Origin: Colletotrichum lupini
Lineage: Eukaryota > Ascomycota > Sordariomycetes > Glomerellales > Glomerellaceae
Length of the DNA stretch: 64,000 nt
NCBI RefSeq assembly: GCF_023278565.1
Contig: NC_064675.1
Location: 5,580,001 to 5,644,000 of the forward strand
Reading direction: 5' to 3'
Positions 11,481 to 22,422 of the stretch are shown here, one piece after another. Every line of letters starts with the position of its first letter. The stretch's first letter is position 1. A program made the translations under genes and the position numbers. Under the pieces are notes generated by a model. The model did not search any database and had not been told where the DNA came from. It saw only the letters and a program-made list of their open reading frames with translations.

Positions 11481-12398
11481 TTACATCTTAGAGATCGTGG
11501 CCTCAAACTTGCCGTCAATCTCGCGAATCTTCTGCGCCGATCTCTCATAGCCGGGCTCCTTCTTGAGCCTCTCGATATACTCAAATACACGGGGGTGCGC
11601 CGCCTTGGCAGAACCGCCGGGCCAGCTCCCCAGACCGTCGAAGCGGGGCTGCGCCGCGATGAGCGCAAAGCTGAGGAGGATGTCGGCGGCCGAGAGGTGC
11701 TCGCCGCAAATGTACTTGCCACCATTGGGCGATGTCTCGAGCATCTGGTCAATCATGGCCATGTGCTTCTTGGCGTTGGGGAAGATCACCATGCTGTAGA
11801 TCCGGTTGGCCACCACCGACGTGATGGGCCGGACGAGGAAGGGTACATTATCGGATTTCAGGGCTGCAAGGCGTCAGCGAATACTCCAGAATCGTGACCT
11901 GACGTGAGACTCACCTCCAATGACCAGAGACATGGTGAGGACCGGGAGCAGACTGCCCTCAATGTAGTGAAGCAGGTACTGGCACCTCGAGTACTCCTCA
12001 GTCTCGCCGCCAATCTTGCCCTCCTGGCCGTCCTTCCACTTCTTGGGGATGAGGCTGGTGTTCTGGCCAAAGTGCTCGCACAGGTACTGCGTCATGTAGC
12101 CACTCTCGGCCAGCTTGATGGACTCGCCAGAGCCGGTCGGGAAAATCTCAATCACGGGCGACTTGCCCAGCGGATGAACCTTTGCCAGCTCGGGAGGCGC
12201 CAAGAGCGTCTGCTTATTCCTGTGGAACACTTCGATTTCATAGTCAATCTTGAGCTCCTCGAGGAGCCACAGGATGTTCTGGGCTCTCGATTGCTCCAGC
12301 CTGGTGAATTGGTGAGCTTGGAATACAGAGTATGAGGGAAACCTGGACTTGACTTACCAGTAGAGCTTCACCTTGGGCTTCTGTTCAGTTGCCGCCAT
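11481..12398 (-). CDS. glutathione S-transferase, Gtt1-like
   Basis: Three exons, 12398-12358, 12300-11915 and 11863-11481, with introns of 57 and 51 bp; 269 aa. The spliced N-terminus (MAATEQKPKVKLYWLEQSRA) leads into a thioredoxin-fold GST N domain: LEELKIDYEIEVF, then HPLGKSPVIEI with the cis-proline of the glutathione site and the ESGYM-type contact (LAESGYMTQYL). The C-terminal helical domain follows, with GEHLSAADILLSFAL, the N-capping box/hydrophobic staple region. It conjugates glutathione to electrophiles or reduces peroxides in the cytosol or at the ER. Length and the ESGYITEYL-like motif suggest the Gtt1/Gst3 branch. The tiny 41-nt first exon is supported by frame and by a donor GTAAGT. 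Confidence 0.9.
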
Positions 12399-13018
12399 GT
12401 TGAGGGTATTCGATTGGTTCTTTTGGCGATGAATTCTCAATTGAACATCTCACTGAATCTGAATTGACACCACGATACCACTCTGAACATCAATGGTTCT
12501 ACCTGATAAGGTTTCCGGGCTTCGTCCCTCATTTTATACGTCACTAGCTCATCGGAAGGCAAAGGGCCCGGCCCCACCGAGCTCACTTTCAGGTGTTTTC
12601 CCAAAACATAAAGCACTTGGGCCGTCTCCTGTCACAGGAACACAGCATGCGCAGCACACAGCGAGCAGCCAATTCACAGCGCAAAACCACGGAATTATGC
12701 CCCACAATTTAGGCTTGCCTCGGTCTCCAGGCCTCGGCATAGAACCAGAACTTTTCTAGACTGCACATCAAATCGGCGGGACTGCTGGCTCCGAATTGCA
12801 TACCACATTGAGTCGCCGATCTATCGTTGTCTGGCTAGGTTCGCAGCAGAGGCCTACAATCACTCTTGTCTCCTATTGAGTGTTGAATCGTGTCTTTGCT
12901 AATACTGCCTCGTGATCTACTACAATGATTCGAACACAGTTGGAAGGCAAGATGGTTATAGCATAGAGCTACCCAGGCGTGCCAATTGAGTTGGAGACAA
13001 AAATTGCAAAAGGTTAAG
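12399..13018. promoter_or_regulatory. GST promoter region
   Basis: 620 bp between the GST start (-) and the tRNA. It contains the GST promoter. The 12493-12759 frame has no domain and I do not accept it. Confidence 0.45.
13008..13011 (-). terminator. Pol III terminator of tRNA-Ser
   Basis: On the minus strand the tRNA 3' end is followed 7 nt later by TTTT, and a longer T5 run occurs further downstream. This is the standard RNA polymerase III stop. Confidence 0.65.
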
Positions 13019-13099
13019 CGTCAACGGCAGGACTCGAACCTGCGCGACCGAAGCCACAGCCTTAGCAGGGCTGCCCATTAACCACTCTGGCACGTTGAC
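13019..13099 (-). tRNA. tRNA-Ser (anticodon GCT)
   Basis: Read on the minus strand, the 7-bp acceptor stem GTCAACG/CGTTGAC closes perfectly and is followed by discriminator G. The anticodon stem CAGCC/GGCTG encloses the loop CTGCTAA, giving anticodon GCT (reads AGC/AGU serine). The long variable arm (TGGCTTCGGTCGC) is the type II hallmark of tRNA-Ser. The T arm GCAGG-TTCGAGT-CCTGC contains the B box. It is 81 nt and has no intron. A TTTT terminator follows. Confidence 0.95.
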
Positions 13100-13480
13100 T
13101 TGTTTTGCTTATGTAAACAACTGGGTCTCCCGCGTATATGAAGGGTGGAGCAAGAAGTCAGCTCGCCCAGTAGGCCGGCAGTGTCGATCACCGATCACGC
13201 ACTATGGATCCGGAGAGACAGACGCCTCAGAGCACAGTGTGTCGCTGTTTGCACTCTGGCTAATGCCCATCACTTGATTGGCTGATGCCTGACAGTCAAG
13301 GCAAGCCGTTATTACCTAAGCAGTGAACTCCCAAGACTCGCGATGCATTGTGCCGTCACGGAGCTTCACATTGACGAGCGAAGCAGCAATTGCCCTTCGG
13401 AACCCCGCAAACCCTCGTCGGCCGACCGAATCAATCTCTTTTTCGATCAAGCTGCGAACTGGTCCTGATCATCATTCAAG
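13100..13480. promoter_or_regulatory. spacer and NDUFB4 promoter
   Basis: 381 bp between the tRNA 5' end (-) and the NDUFB4 start (+). It must include the upstream region of the complex I subunit gene. No other gene seen. Confidence 0.45.
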
Positions 13481-13961
13481 ATGGCAGGCCACCACCACAG
13501 TGAGTGCCCCAATTGACACCAAAATTAACGACCAGAATGCTAATTCGATCAAACTAGAGCTGGCCCTTGACCCGGCCCTGGTCAAATTGGGACGTACGTA
13601 GAACCCTTCCTTTTCCACCGAACCCTCCGAGTGCGATGCGAGGCGATCAGATACCGCGCGACTGAGCTGCTGTGTGGCATGGAAAGACATGGAGAGGAGT
13701 GAAAGGGCTGACCTGAGAGCGACTCAACAGACATGCAGAGCAACAGACACATCTTCTTCCGCTGGACCCCGAGAACCGCTCGCGTCACCTTCATGTACGC
13801 CGTCTTTGTGCCATTCGTCGTCGGCTACATTGGCTACAAGACCGACGTGAGTTGCCCCTCGTACCCCCTTCGGACCGCCGGAAGTGCATATACTGACCGA
13901 TCTATAGGGTCTCTGGGACCTCCGCGCGAAGCGCAAGGGCGACCTGGTTTACGAGCGATAG
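13481..13961 (+). CDS. NDUFB4: NADH:ubiquinone oxidoreductase subunit NDUFB4/B15
   Basis: Four short exons, 13481-13499, 13558-13593, 13731-13846 and 13908-13961 (introns 58, 137 and 61 bp), encode only 74 aa, so no single open frame shows it. The product reads MAGHHHKLALDPALVKLG, then SNRHIFFRWTPRTARVTFMY, a membrane span (about 38-55) with VVGYIGYKTD, and the tail GLWDLRAKRKGDLVYER. RWTPRTAR and the WDLRAKRKGDL tail are the signature of fungal complex I accessory subunits of the B15/NDUFB4 type, in the membrane arm of the mitochondrial inner-membrane enzyme. The exon 2 donor is the least certain: GTACGT at 13594 was chosen over GTAGAA at 13598. Confidence 0.88.
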
Positions 13962-14271
13962 ACGGGGCACGATATCGAGGGGGAGGATTGTGTAGATAGG
14001 CCCGGGACCGTGACCCGGAGTAGAGGAATGAGAACATCGAACAAGTACTTTTCTCCTGTGCACCATGACGATCGCAAGATGTCTGTACTGCTTTCGATGC
14101 AGTCACGAATTTCGCCAACCTTTGAAGCAAGGCAATGCTTTGATAGCAAGCAGACGTGGAAGAACGACGCTTGCAAGTGATCATAACGCCGCCTGGTATA
14201 TCTTCCAAACGAGCCATAACGCCGTGCGTAATTACAAACCCAAGTACCCGGAACCACGACTACAAGCCGAA
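13962..14271. other. convergent spacer
   Basis: 310 bp between the stops of NDUFB4 (+) and Sap18 (-). Probably two facing 3' UTRs; nothing else seen. Confidence 0.45.
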
Positions 14272-15126
14272 TCACCACCTATCGGGTCGTCTACCTCTAC
14301 CCCGAGACCGGTCTGGTGGATCATCGGGCAACCTCTCGCCCCTCCGCCACTCCCCCTCGGGGAATCCACCATCTCCGAACCCAGAGCGCCGCCGGTCTCT
14401 GTCCCAGCTCTGCCTTCCCCCGAACCCAGCGTCCCGGCGCGGCCCCTGCGACGGCGGACCGCCCATCGGGCCTCTTGCACCGCCAAACTGCCCCGCTTGC
14501 CTATCATTCCGCGCAGTTAGGGCCGGCGCCACCGAGCCGTCCGGCAGCGGCGGCAGTATGGCGCACGAGACGTAATCTCCGACCACGAAATTGACCTCCT
14601 TGAGCGTCTTGTCCTTGGCCGAGTCAGCGTCGTCGGGTTGCTTGGCGCCGGCGCCGGACATGTCGACGTCGTCTGCCCCCTCCCCCTCCCCCTCGCCATC
14701 GGCGGCCAGGAGCGCCTCTGCCGTGCCGTCCCCGAGCACCACGCTCCCTAGGTCCTTGACCATGAACCTTGGCCCCTGCGTTTGTCCGTGGTGATGGTGC
14801 CCTCCCGCGTTGGCTGCTGCATTCCGGGTATCGGGGTAGATGAGGCGGAAGGCGAGCCTCGTGCCCACGCAAGGGCTCGGTAGCAGCGCCGGGTCTTCAG
14901 CTGTGATAAGCTCGGCGAGCTCGTCCAAGGTACAGTCGGGCCATGTGTAGAGTGATAGGAAGGGCGGAAGGCTCCTCGAGGCGAACTCGTCTGTTCTATA
15001 TGGGTCTGTCAGCGTCGAGAAAAGTACTAGGCGTCAGGCAGAGACGACGTACCTGTGAAATGACCCGTCCTTGTAGAAAAGCTGCAGAAGGAATGGCGTA
15101 GTATCCTCCCGCTGATGAGAAGCCAT
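14272..15126 (-). CDS. SAP18: Sap18 family protein
   Basis: Two exons, 15126-15053 and 14995-14272, with a 57-bp intron; 265 aa. The N-terminus MASHQREDTTPFLLQLFYKD followed by SFHRTDEF and LSLYTWPDCTLDELAELI matches the Sap18 ubiquitin-like fold: the T-P-F-L-L-x-L-F strand and the Y-T-W-x-D-x-T-L-x-E-L signature. In animals and plants SAP18 works in the Sin3-HDAC corepressor and in the ASAP/PSAP splicing complexes. The C-terminal half (about residues 165-265) is a disordered Arg/Gly/Asp tail (RDAGFGGRQSWDRDRRRSG and similar) typical of RNA-binding RGG tails. That extension is far longer than the roughly 150-aa animal protein. Its promoter side is interrupted by an inverted-repeat element starting 172 bp upstream. 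Confidence 0.88.
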
Positions 15127-15297
15127 GCCGAAGACCGCCAAGTATAGCCAACCCGCGCTTCGATGGGAAGAAGAAGAGACGACGTCGGGGAGTACGTATA
15201 CGTATACTCGCCTGTGTGGAGTATTCGTAGTGAAAACAAGCTCGATGGTTCCCTTTTTGACAAGCTCCAGGCCCCCAGGTCCCCTTGCGACGAACAG

Positions 15298-15352
15298 GTA
15301 AGACCCCACCCCACACGACGGATCACCCCCTACGACAGATCACCCAATTCGG
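15298..15352 (+). repeat. left terminal inverted repeat
   Basis: 55-bp arm of the AT-rich element, identical to the reverse complement of 16044-16098. G+C is ordinary here, in contrast to the interior. Confidence 0.9.
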
Positions 15353-16043
15353 CCAGATTCAGCCAAAACCGCTATTCCATATATATATAAATAATTAAAA
15401 AATAAATATTTTAAAAAATACACAAGCTATAAAAAATATAATTAGTATAGAAAAATATTTAGAAAAAATCATTTTATATTATATTATATAATAATATTAG
15501 ATTTAAAATATGCTTCTAAATGTTAGTATTTACTAGTAATTTCTATACAAATACTAACATTATACTTTATTATATAACTCTTTTATTTATTAGAAAAAAT
15601 AAAATTTTAAAGTTGATTATTTTTAAGAGATTTAAATTGAACTTATATAAATAGTTTTTTATTAGTAATATAAGTATTATTATATAGAAATATTAAGTTA
15701 TATTATAATAAGTAGTATTTATAAAAACTTGAATTTCCTAAGCTTATGTAATTAGTATAATGCCAAAAATAGTATATTTAAGCTTAGAAAAAAATATTTG
15801 AAAAATTATAGTCTTTTAAAATACTTAGCTTTATTTATTTTTCATAAAGTTAGAAATCGTATTTTTATATAGTAAAAAATGTTATATTTCATTTAATAAT
15901 ATCTTAATAATCATAATAGATTATAATTTATAAAATTTATCTTAGTAAGAAAACTATATATTATATATCTAAAAGTATTTTTTATATATTTTTAATATTA
16001 TAAAATGAAGTAGGTAGAATTAGTGGTTTTTGACTGAATTGTA

Positions 16044-16098
16044 CCGAATTGGGTGATCTGTCGTAGGGGGTGATCCGTCGTGTGGGGTGGGGTCTTAC
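16044..16098 (-). repeat. right terminal inverted repeat
   Basis: 55-bp arm, perfect reverse complement of 15298-15352. Confidence 0.9.
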
Positions 16099-16607
16099 AA
16101 ACAAGCACCTTTTTAGGCCCCCAAAAAAGGAATCAAACGGGGGTTTAGAAAAAAGAGGAGGGAAGCGGGAACTAGTTCAAAACTGCTGCAGTTGCCGCGT
16201 GCATTTGTGTGTGTAAGAAGAGTGTGAGAGTACGTATTGCGGTGTGTGAGTGGTCGTGGTGTGCGCGGACGAAGAGGTGCGGGCGTGCGTCCCTCCCGAC
16301 TGGAGTCAAGGTCGTAGGCGAGTGAGGCTGTGCAAGTTAAGCGCGATCTTCCAAAGCTTCCATGCATGGATCGTCCACCACACGTAGGGCGCCGTTCCCG
16401 AAAACTAAGCTTTTTTTAATTGTCAATCCGGCAACGCTCTATCCGGTTTTTTACCGTTCTCGTTTGACGACATCTCATCGACGTGGAGGCGAGTTCTGCT
16501 CTTGAACAACACACGAGGGAAGACTGGTGATACCCACGACCGAACGGACCCACCCGAGACACACGAGACACCGCAGTCAGCTACAGGGACAGCAAATCGA
16601 CGCCAAA
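16099..16607. promoter_or_regulatory. Prp18 promoter and leader
   Basis: 509 bp between the element and the Prp18 start. It carries the Prp18 5' UTR and proximal promoter. The minus-strand frame 16113-16367 is low-complexity and was rejected. Confidence 0.45.
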
Positions 16608-17735
16608 ATGGACTTTGCAGCCCTCATGTCCAAGGAGCTGGACAAGTCCAAGAAGCCCACTTCCACAGCAGCAGCCTCCTCCTCATCGAAATACATCAAA
16701 CGAGCCGACGTCGAAGCGAAGCGCAGGGAAGACTACCTGGCAGAACAAGCCCGCGTCGAGGCCGAGCGGGAAGCCAAGGCCGCCGCGAAACGCAAGCGCG
16801 AAGAAGACGACGCGGCAGAGAACAAGATCCGCGAGGAGAAGCGACAAAAGCTCGCCGAGGAGTCACGGCTGCGGCGCGAGGAAAAAGAAGCCGAGGAAGA
16901 ACGCGCGCGGCGGAAGCGGCTGGGGCTGCCCGAGCTCGTCAAGGCCACGGCCGAAGACGACGACGATGCCGCCGTCGAAGAGGGCATGGAGGACATCCCC
17001 GACGGACAGCTCGCGGAGAAGCTGCGCGCGCTGGGCGAGCCGGCGACGCTCTTTGGCGATGGCCACGGCGCGAGGCTGAGGCGGTACAGGCGGCTCACGA
17101 CGGTGGTGACAAAGGGCCCCATCCCGACGACGCTGCAGCTCGTGGAGGAGAAGGACATGAAGGTGGACGCGGCCGTGCCCAAGGACAAGGAAGGTCGGCG
17201 GTGGCTGTTCCGCCAGCTGGCTTCCTACTTCACCATGGTCCTGGCCGAGTACGAAAAGGCAATGGAGGCGGAACGACGCGACACAACGGCGAGCAAGACG
17301 GCGTACAGCGCCATGGTTCAGAGCCGCGAAAACCTCAAGCCGGTATGTTCCCACGCACACACACACACACACACGTTCATCAGACAAGCATAGACTAAAC
17401 TATCGTGACAGCTCTTCCGCAAGTTCGAAAAGTACGACCTCGACAACGACCTCCTCGCGCCCATTATCGAAATCGTCAAAGCCGCACAGGAACGCCGCTA
17501 CGTCGACGCAAACGACGGCTACCTCCGCCTCTCCATCGGCAAAGCCGCCTGGCCCATCGGCGTCACCATGGTCGGCATCCACGAGCGCAGCGCCCGCGAG
17601 AAGCTGCACGACGGCGAGCGCGGGCACGTCATGGGCGACGAGGTCACGCGCAAGTACCTGCAGAGCATCAAGCGTCTCCTCACCTTTGCGCAGGTCCGCT
17701 GGCCGCCCACCGACGTCCGGCAGTTGATGGGATGA
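16608..17735 (+). CDS. PRP18: pre-mRNA-splicing factor Prp18
   Basis: Two exons, 16608-17342 and 17412-17735, with a 69-bp phase-0 intron; 352 aa. MDFAALMSKELDKSKK opens a highly charged Lys/Glu/Arg coiled-coil region (about 30-120). A PRP4/18-type linker follows (QLAEKLRALGEPATLFGD, the splicing-factor motif with L-R-x-L-x-x-P). The C-terminal five-helix Prp18 domain (about 190-352) contains the conserved loop region GKAAWPIGVTMVGIHERSAR. Prp18 acts at the second transesterification step, stabilising the 3' splice-site docking with Slu7. The ATG at 16608 was preferred to the in-frame extension from 16527, which has no family similarity. The intron contains a (CA)n run. Confidence 0.93.
17356..17374 (+). 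repeat. (CA)n microsatellite in Prp18 intron
   Basis: A 19-bp CA/AC run inside the Prp18 intron, between the donor and the branch region. Confidence 0.85.
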
Positions 17736-19813
17736 TTCTTTGCGCATTACTGTGCGCGCGCGCCCGAGGATCACGTGGATTACGAATACATCACGATCGC
17801 CGAGTCACTCCGTTTGGTGTCAATTGCGCCCTGCCATCTAGTTTCCCCCCGAGGACGAAGGGTGGCCCCAGATGGAGAGACCGAGACGGAGACGACAAGG
17901 GGAAAACAAAAAAAAACTCTGTTCGAGACTCCTGGGCGTGTCCCGGATCGCGAATCCGGATGGAACTCGAACGGTGGTTGAGGGTGGGACAACGGAAACT
18001 GGGCAAAGTCGCATGCCATGCCCCCTTCCCTCTACCCCCCCTTACTGCTACATCCTCTCCCCTCTCTTCTCGTCACTTCTGGAGCCGACATCATGCCCAT
18101 CGTTACTATCTTGCTCATACGTCTCTTTTCCATTTCTAGCGGATGCATTTTACTCCCGGTTCATCGGGAACTAATTCCACCACACGGAGTATACCTCGGA
18201 GAGAAAGAGAGAGGGGAGGGGCGCACCAGAAACCGTCTGCAAGGCGAAAGCGAAGCGCGATTATGGGCCATGCTGTCTGTGCCTGGCTCGCCTAGGTGGA
18301 TGATGGATCCAAAATGATCCATGCATCGTTGACGATGTCGGATATGGGGAGGGGGGGCTAGAAAGAACCACACCCCCCAGCAACAGAAAGACCAGGGGGG
18401 GAACGAACTGCTTGAGGGAAAACCTACGAACTGCCTGATGCAGGCTAGGTACGTGAAGGAGCAGCAGCAAAAAAGAGGATAATACTACTAAAACCCATCA
18501 TAAAGAAAGAAAAAGTTGAACCACAAGTTTTTTGATCACACACCCTCCCCTCCCCCCTTTCCACCCTCCAGGGATTTGGAGCAAGGTCTCCAAAAGGAAA
18601 CCCTGTCTGATGAAATGCTAGTCTTTTGCGTGAGAGAGAAGCGCCGTGCGGGCCCCTCCACCCCATCTAACCCTGTCACGCTTGACCCTTGGGTCTTGTC
18701 CCCCCCCCCCCCCCCCCTTCTCTCTTCCTCGGCTGGAGCCCCATTTTGTAGACTCACCGGCTCTTATTTGCGGTATCCTTTTTTTTCTCGGGTGATCATT
18801 TGGGTGGACGCACTACCTACTTACTTTTGCTCTGAGGATATGTACTTGTTACCGTAGACGAAAGGAGAGTTATTTCTAGCGAACGGGGGAAAAGTTAAAA
18901 AGCCCACAAGATTGGAGCCCAGGTGATCGATCATTGGAGATTCTTTTTATTTTTATTTTTTTTAAAAAACACCTCAAAAAAGGCTTCTGCTAGTCTGTAT
19001 CTGTATTCGTACTCTATTATCCTTTGACGAGAGGGGAAAGTGAGTGACCACCTAGCTAGGCGAGGAACCGAACTGGCACTGTGCAGAGAAACAACTTTGC
19101 CAAGACCCCGAGGCGATATAAAGGGTCAGGTATCGTTCATAAATCCGTCGGCAGGGTAAGCTTAACTTTCTGCGTTAGGCCCGATGAGAACAACTAGCCG
19201 TAGGGCACAGTTCGGGCGAAGTGCAATCAGGTGGCTTGCATAAACGATACAGACAAGAGACAGGGCGCATTATTCCCGACCATTCCCAAGCACGACAAGA
19301 CAAGACGCTTCAATCGACGGAAAGCCATATTCTCTTGACACATTTCTATGCCTGCTGCGTAAGCCTCAATCTATCGGCCCCGGGGATCCCGCGATCAACA
19401 CCGCCGCCTGTTGCTTTAGCCGCTCCACCGTCCCAGCCGCTGCGTGAAGCTCCATGCCCGATCCCAGTGGCTAATGACATGCCTAGCACAAAAGTGCCAT
19501 GACGTCTGAATGATCCCACGGCACAAGAGACGTGTTGGCAGGCGTACGTATGCTTTTCTTTCGAGATAGCCAATGACCTGTCGCGAGACCGCCCAGTCTG
19601 CACCTCTGCATTGGCAGTCGACCACCCGAATATTTTAGGCTTTTGCGACTACGGCGCCAAGGTGGATCACCAAAAGTGCCCCGGTTGTCAGCATTCCAGT
19701 TGCATGCTCGCGGCGTGCTGCAGCTCTCGCGTCCGACCCACGGACAAGCACAACCACTCGGCCGGTATCACCGTCACCGCGCGGCCCGTCGCCGCCGCCG
19801 CATCGGAGGGCCA
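17736..19813. other. convergent intergenic, low-complexity
   Basis: About 2.1 kb between the stops of Prp18 (+) and CSN1 (-). It is rich in homopolymers, including an 18-C run at 18700-18717 and A/T runs near 18950. No supportable gene; the frames have biased composition and no domain. Much of it may be 3' UTR of one or both genes. Confidence 0.5.
18700..18717 (+). repeat. poly-C tract
   Basis: Eighteen consecutive C residues in intergenic DNA. Confidence 0.85.
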
Positions 19814-21686
19814 TCAGCTCATGTTGTCGCCGCCCGCGCCGCCGGCCACCGTCGGTCGGTTGGACTGCTCGAACCAGAGCTCATCGATGCCCTGCGCACC
19901 GGCATGGGCATTACCCTTGCGCATGGTCTTGACCTCCATATCTGCCGCAATGATACTCATACGCCGGATCCGCTCCGTAGCGTCCCGCTCGTAGGCATCG
20001 ATCGTGTCGAGGACCATCCTTTGCAGCGTGGCTCGGGGGTTCGGAGACACGGCGACCAACGTCTTGTGGCTCGTGCGTTAGCACACGGTGCGACTTCACA
20101 CTTTCGGGGGCCGCGGAAACTCACCTTGTCAATTGTGTTGATGCGGGCCTGCAAAACCCCGCCCCGGATCATGGCGACGAGCTCGTCAATGAGCGGCTTG
20201 CCGGGTACGGCAAATGCATCCTCGAGGCTGCTCAAGGTGACGCAGGAGAAGGGGATAAAGTACTGCACGATACACTTGCTCCGGATCTGCGAGTAGAGCG
20301 TCGGGACGTGCTTCTGGAGGTAAATGTCGAGGAGGTAGTCTGCGCGATACGCCTCTAGGATGGCCAGGCAAGCCGAGTACCGGCCATTCACAAAAAGCGA
20401 AATGGCCTTGCGGATGTGAGGTTCCAGTTCCAAAAACGTTCTAAAGTTTTGGTTGTCGAGAACACGAGCCTGGAGCTCTTTCCGGTCCATGGTTGCCAGA
20501 GCTAGGAGGCCACCGTACACTGCCACATCGTTGGGGCTCGCGATATTGCTGTAGTCCACTCCCTCTTTGCCGGCATCCGTCTGCAGGAAGCTTTTGGCCG
20601 CCTCGTCAAACTTCTCGAGCCCCATGAGGGCGATGCCCTGGACGATCTTGACGTAGGGTTGCAAACCCTTTTCTTCGTCGCCGTTCTGGACACCCGTGAT
20701 CTTGCTCAGGTTGGCAATGACCATGGGCCATTCCCGACGCTGCAGCGTCACATTGACGAGGTGCTTGCCAACGTCGATGATGTGCTTGGATGTGCTCACA
20801 TCTGGGCGCATCCGGCTGTAAGCCTCGCCAGCGCTATTAAGGTCGCCGATGCTTTCAAAGTGACGACCCAGGTCCTCGTTTCCCATCTGGCATCAGTTAG
20901 CCCTGAAGCATTTGTGCATGGCAATGTCTCTACATACCCGAATGCTCTCCTTGATCAGGTTCATCTTGTAACCCTTCAACTCGCCCTCGAGGGCGTGAGT
21001 TTTGGCATTATTGGCCCTGTCCGTGAGCTCGACCCACGACTGATCGAATGTGGCTTCAGGCTCCAGAGGAGCGGCGACCTGAATCAACTCAACAACATCG
21101 CGGTAACGCTGCGTATCTTGACCCTTCTTGGCCTCTGCGACGGCAGCCTTGAGAGCGTCGACACAGAGCGGCACGCATGTCCGGCCGATGAGGAAAAGAC
21201 GTTCAAAGCGGGTACGGCCTGTGGCAGTGGTGAGAAGCAGTTCCCCCCCTGAAGGCGGCGGAGCCTTGGCACGCGGGCAAAAGGGGGCGGAGACGCGGGG
21301 AGGCTGAGCGTGTGTGCGGGCAGTGGCACTGCGGCAACGGCAGCAGGGCGCAGTCTACGAGAAACAAGGTTGAGACGGGCTGTGGTAGGAAACATCGTAC
21401 CTGTGTAGTTCTGGATGTACAGATCTAGATCTAGTTTTGGGGTATCTGGAGAGTGACAGCGGCCGTTAGCAAGGACGCGCGTCTTGGCACTGACTTCCTA
21501 TTTGAGACAGATCGGATAGGTCCGTTTCGGTGTAGGGAGAGACAGCGAGGTGAGGGAGGTGAGGAGGCTCAGCTTGGATGACGGAGACGCACCTCTGACA
21601 ATGACACCTCCCTGATCGTCCATCTGGGTGAAGAAGGCGAGCAGGGCGTTGGAGTCGAGGCTGGCGTTTGCGCTAGCGGCAGCCAT
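19814..21686 (-). CDS. CSN1: COP9 signalosome subunit 1
   Basis: Five exons, 21686-21593, 21445-21401, 21218-20938, 20886-20125 and 20062-19814; 476 aa, all junctions in phase. The N-terminus (FFTQMDDQGGVIVRD) joins a 45-nt exon to give TPKLDLDLYIQNYTGRTRFE, the conserved P-K-L/F-D-L-x-x-Y-I-x-N-Y-x-G-R-T-R start of CSN1. TPR-like helices follow (GKHLVNVTLQRREWPMVIANL). Then comes the PCI domain (about 240-400), with LYSQIRSKCIVQYFIPFSC and LQARINTIDK. CSN1 is a scaffold of the COP9 signalosome, which removes Nedd8 from cullins and so regulates SCF ligases; in fungi it controls development and secondary metabolism. The length is about normal. The 45-nt exon 2 is easy to miss. Confidence 0.93.
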
Positions 21687-22400
21687 TCTGGAGATTGCGA
21701 TATCGTATCAGGCGACTCGAGTTGATGGAGCCGTGCGAGATTTTGGCGGATCTCGAAATAAGTCAGCAGGGGCCAGCAGTGAGTGAATTGAAGAATGTAA
21801 GGTGTTAGGCGACACGGCGTACGGGGATGTGTGCCGGGCGGGTGAGAGCGAGGTGCGGTGGCCGATGTCACCGATGGCGGGTTAAAGTTGGCCTAAAAGG
21901 TGAATGGTGGAATGCGTGGATTATCGGGAATGAGGGGCTTTCTGGTCTGGTCTGGCCGGGCAGGTCAGGGCAGGGTCGAGGTGTTTGGACTTTGGACTCT
22001 GTGCTTTGGAGTCGTTGGGCGGTTCGTTGGACGGACGGGGGCCCAGTGACATTTGGGGGAGAGGGGCCGGTGCATGTTGCAAGGTACCAGGCGGGAAGGG
22101 AAGCTCGTGGAAAGTGAAAGGACTCGTGGAACACTCACCGGCTCCTGGAACTTGCCGCTTTCTGTACGTTGGGGCAGTGTGTGACTCGGGGGCCCTGGCC
22201 TGGCAGCTGCGCTCTGCACTCTGCAGAGATGAGAGGGATTTAAAAAGCCCAGTCGTATTGTGTCTGTCGCACTAGGCGTATCTGCGTGTGCGGGCTACTC
22301 TGAGAGAGAGAGTGTGTGTGGTGGTGAGCAAGGCTGTGGGTGTATGGAGGAGGGAGAGCAACGGTGAGCTCTCTGACAAACAGCAGGACGTCAACGGGCG

Positions 22401-22422
22401 GTACGGAGTAAGGTACGGAGTA
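22401..22422 (+). repeat. paired GTACGGAGTA motif
   Basis: Two copies of the 10-mer GTACGGAGTA at 22401-22410 and 22413-22422, 2 bp apart. Exact 9-mer copies occur at five further intergenic sites in the window (see findings). Confidence 0.75.

Larger units (their letters stand above)
15298..16098. mobile_element. AT-rich element with 55-bp perfect terminal inverted repeats
   Basis: The 55 bp at 15298-15352 (starting GTAAGACCCCACCCCACACG) reappear exactly as reverse complement at 16044-16098. TA dinucleotides sit one base inside each edge, fitting a Tc1/mariner-like TA target duplication, though the exact end is ambiguous. The next ~25 bp inward still pair but differ mainly by C/T and G/A changes. 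The interior (about 15380-16010) has only roughly 10-15% G+C in rows I counted and every frame is broken, so it encodes no transposase. It is a non-autonomous or decayed DNA transposon, 801 bp long, sitting between the starts of Sap18 and Prp18. Confidence 0.85.

Noticed and set aside
15380..16010. AT-rich block considered as centromeric or mitochondrial insert
   Set aside because: Only ~640 bp, bounded by perfect inverted repeats, with no mitochondrial gene fragment; a DNA element explains it better.
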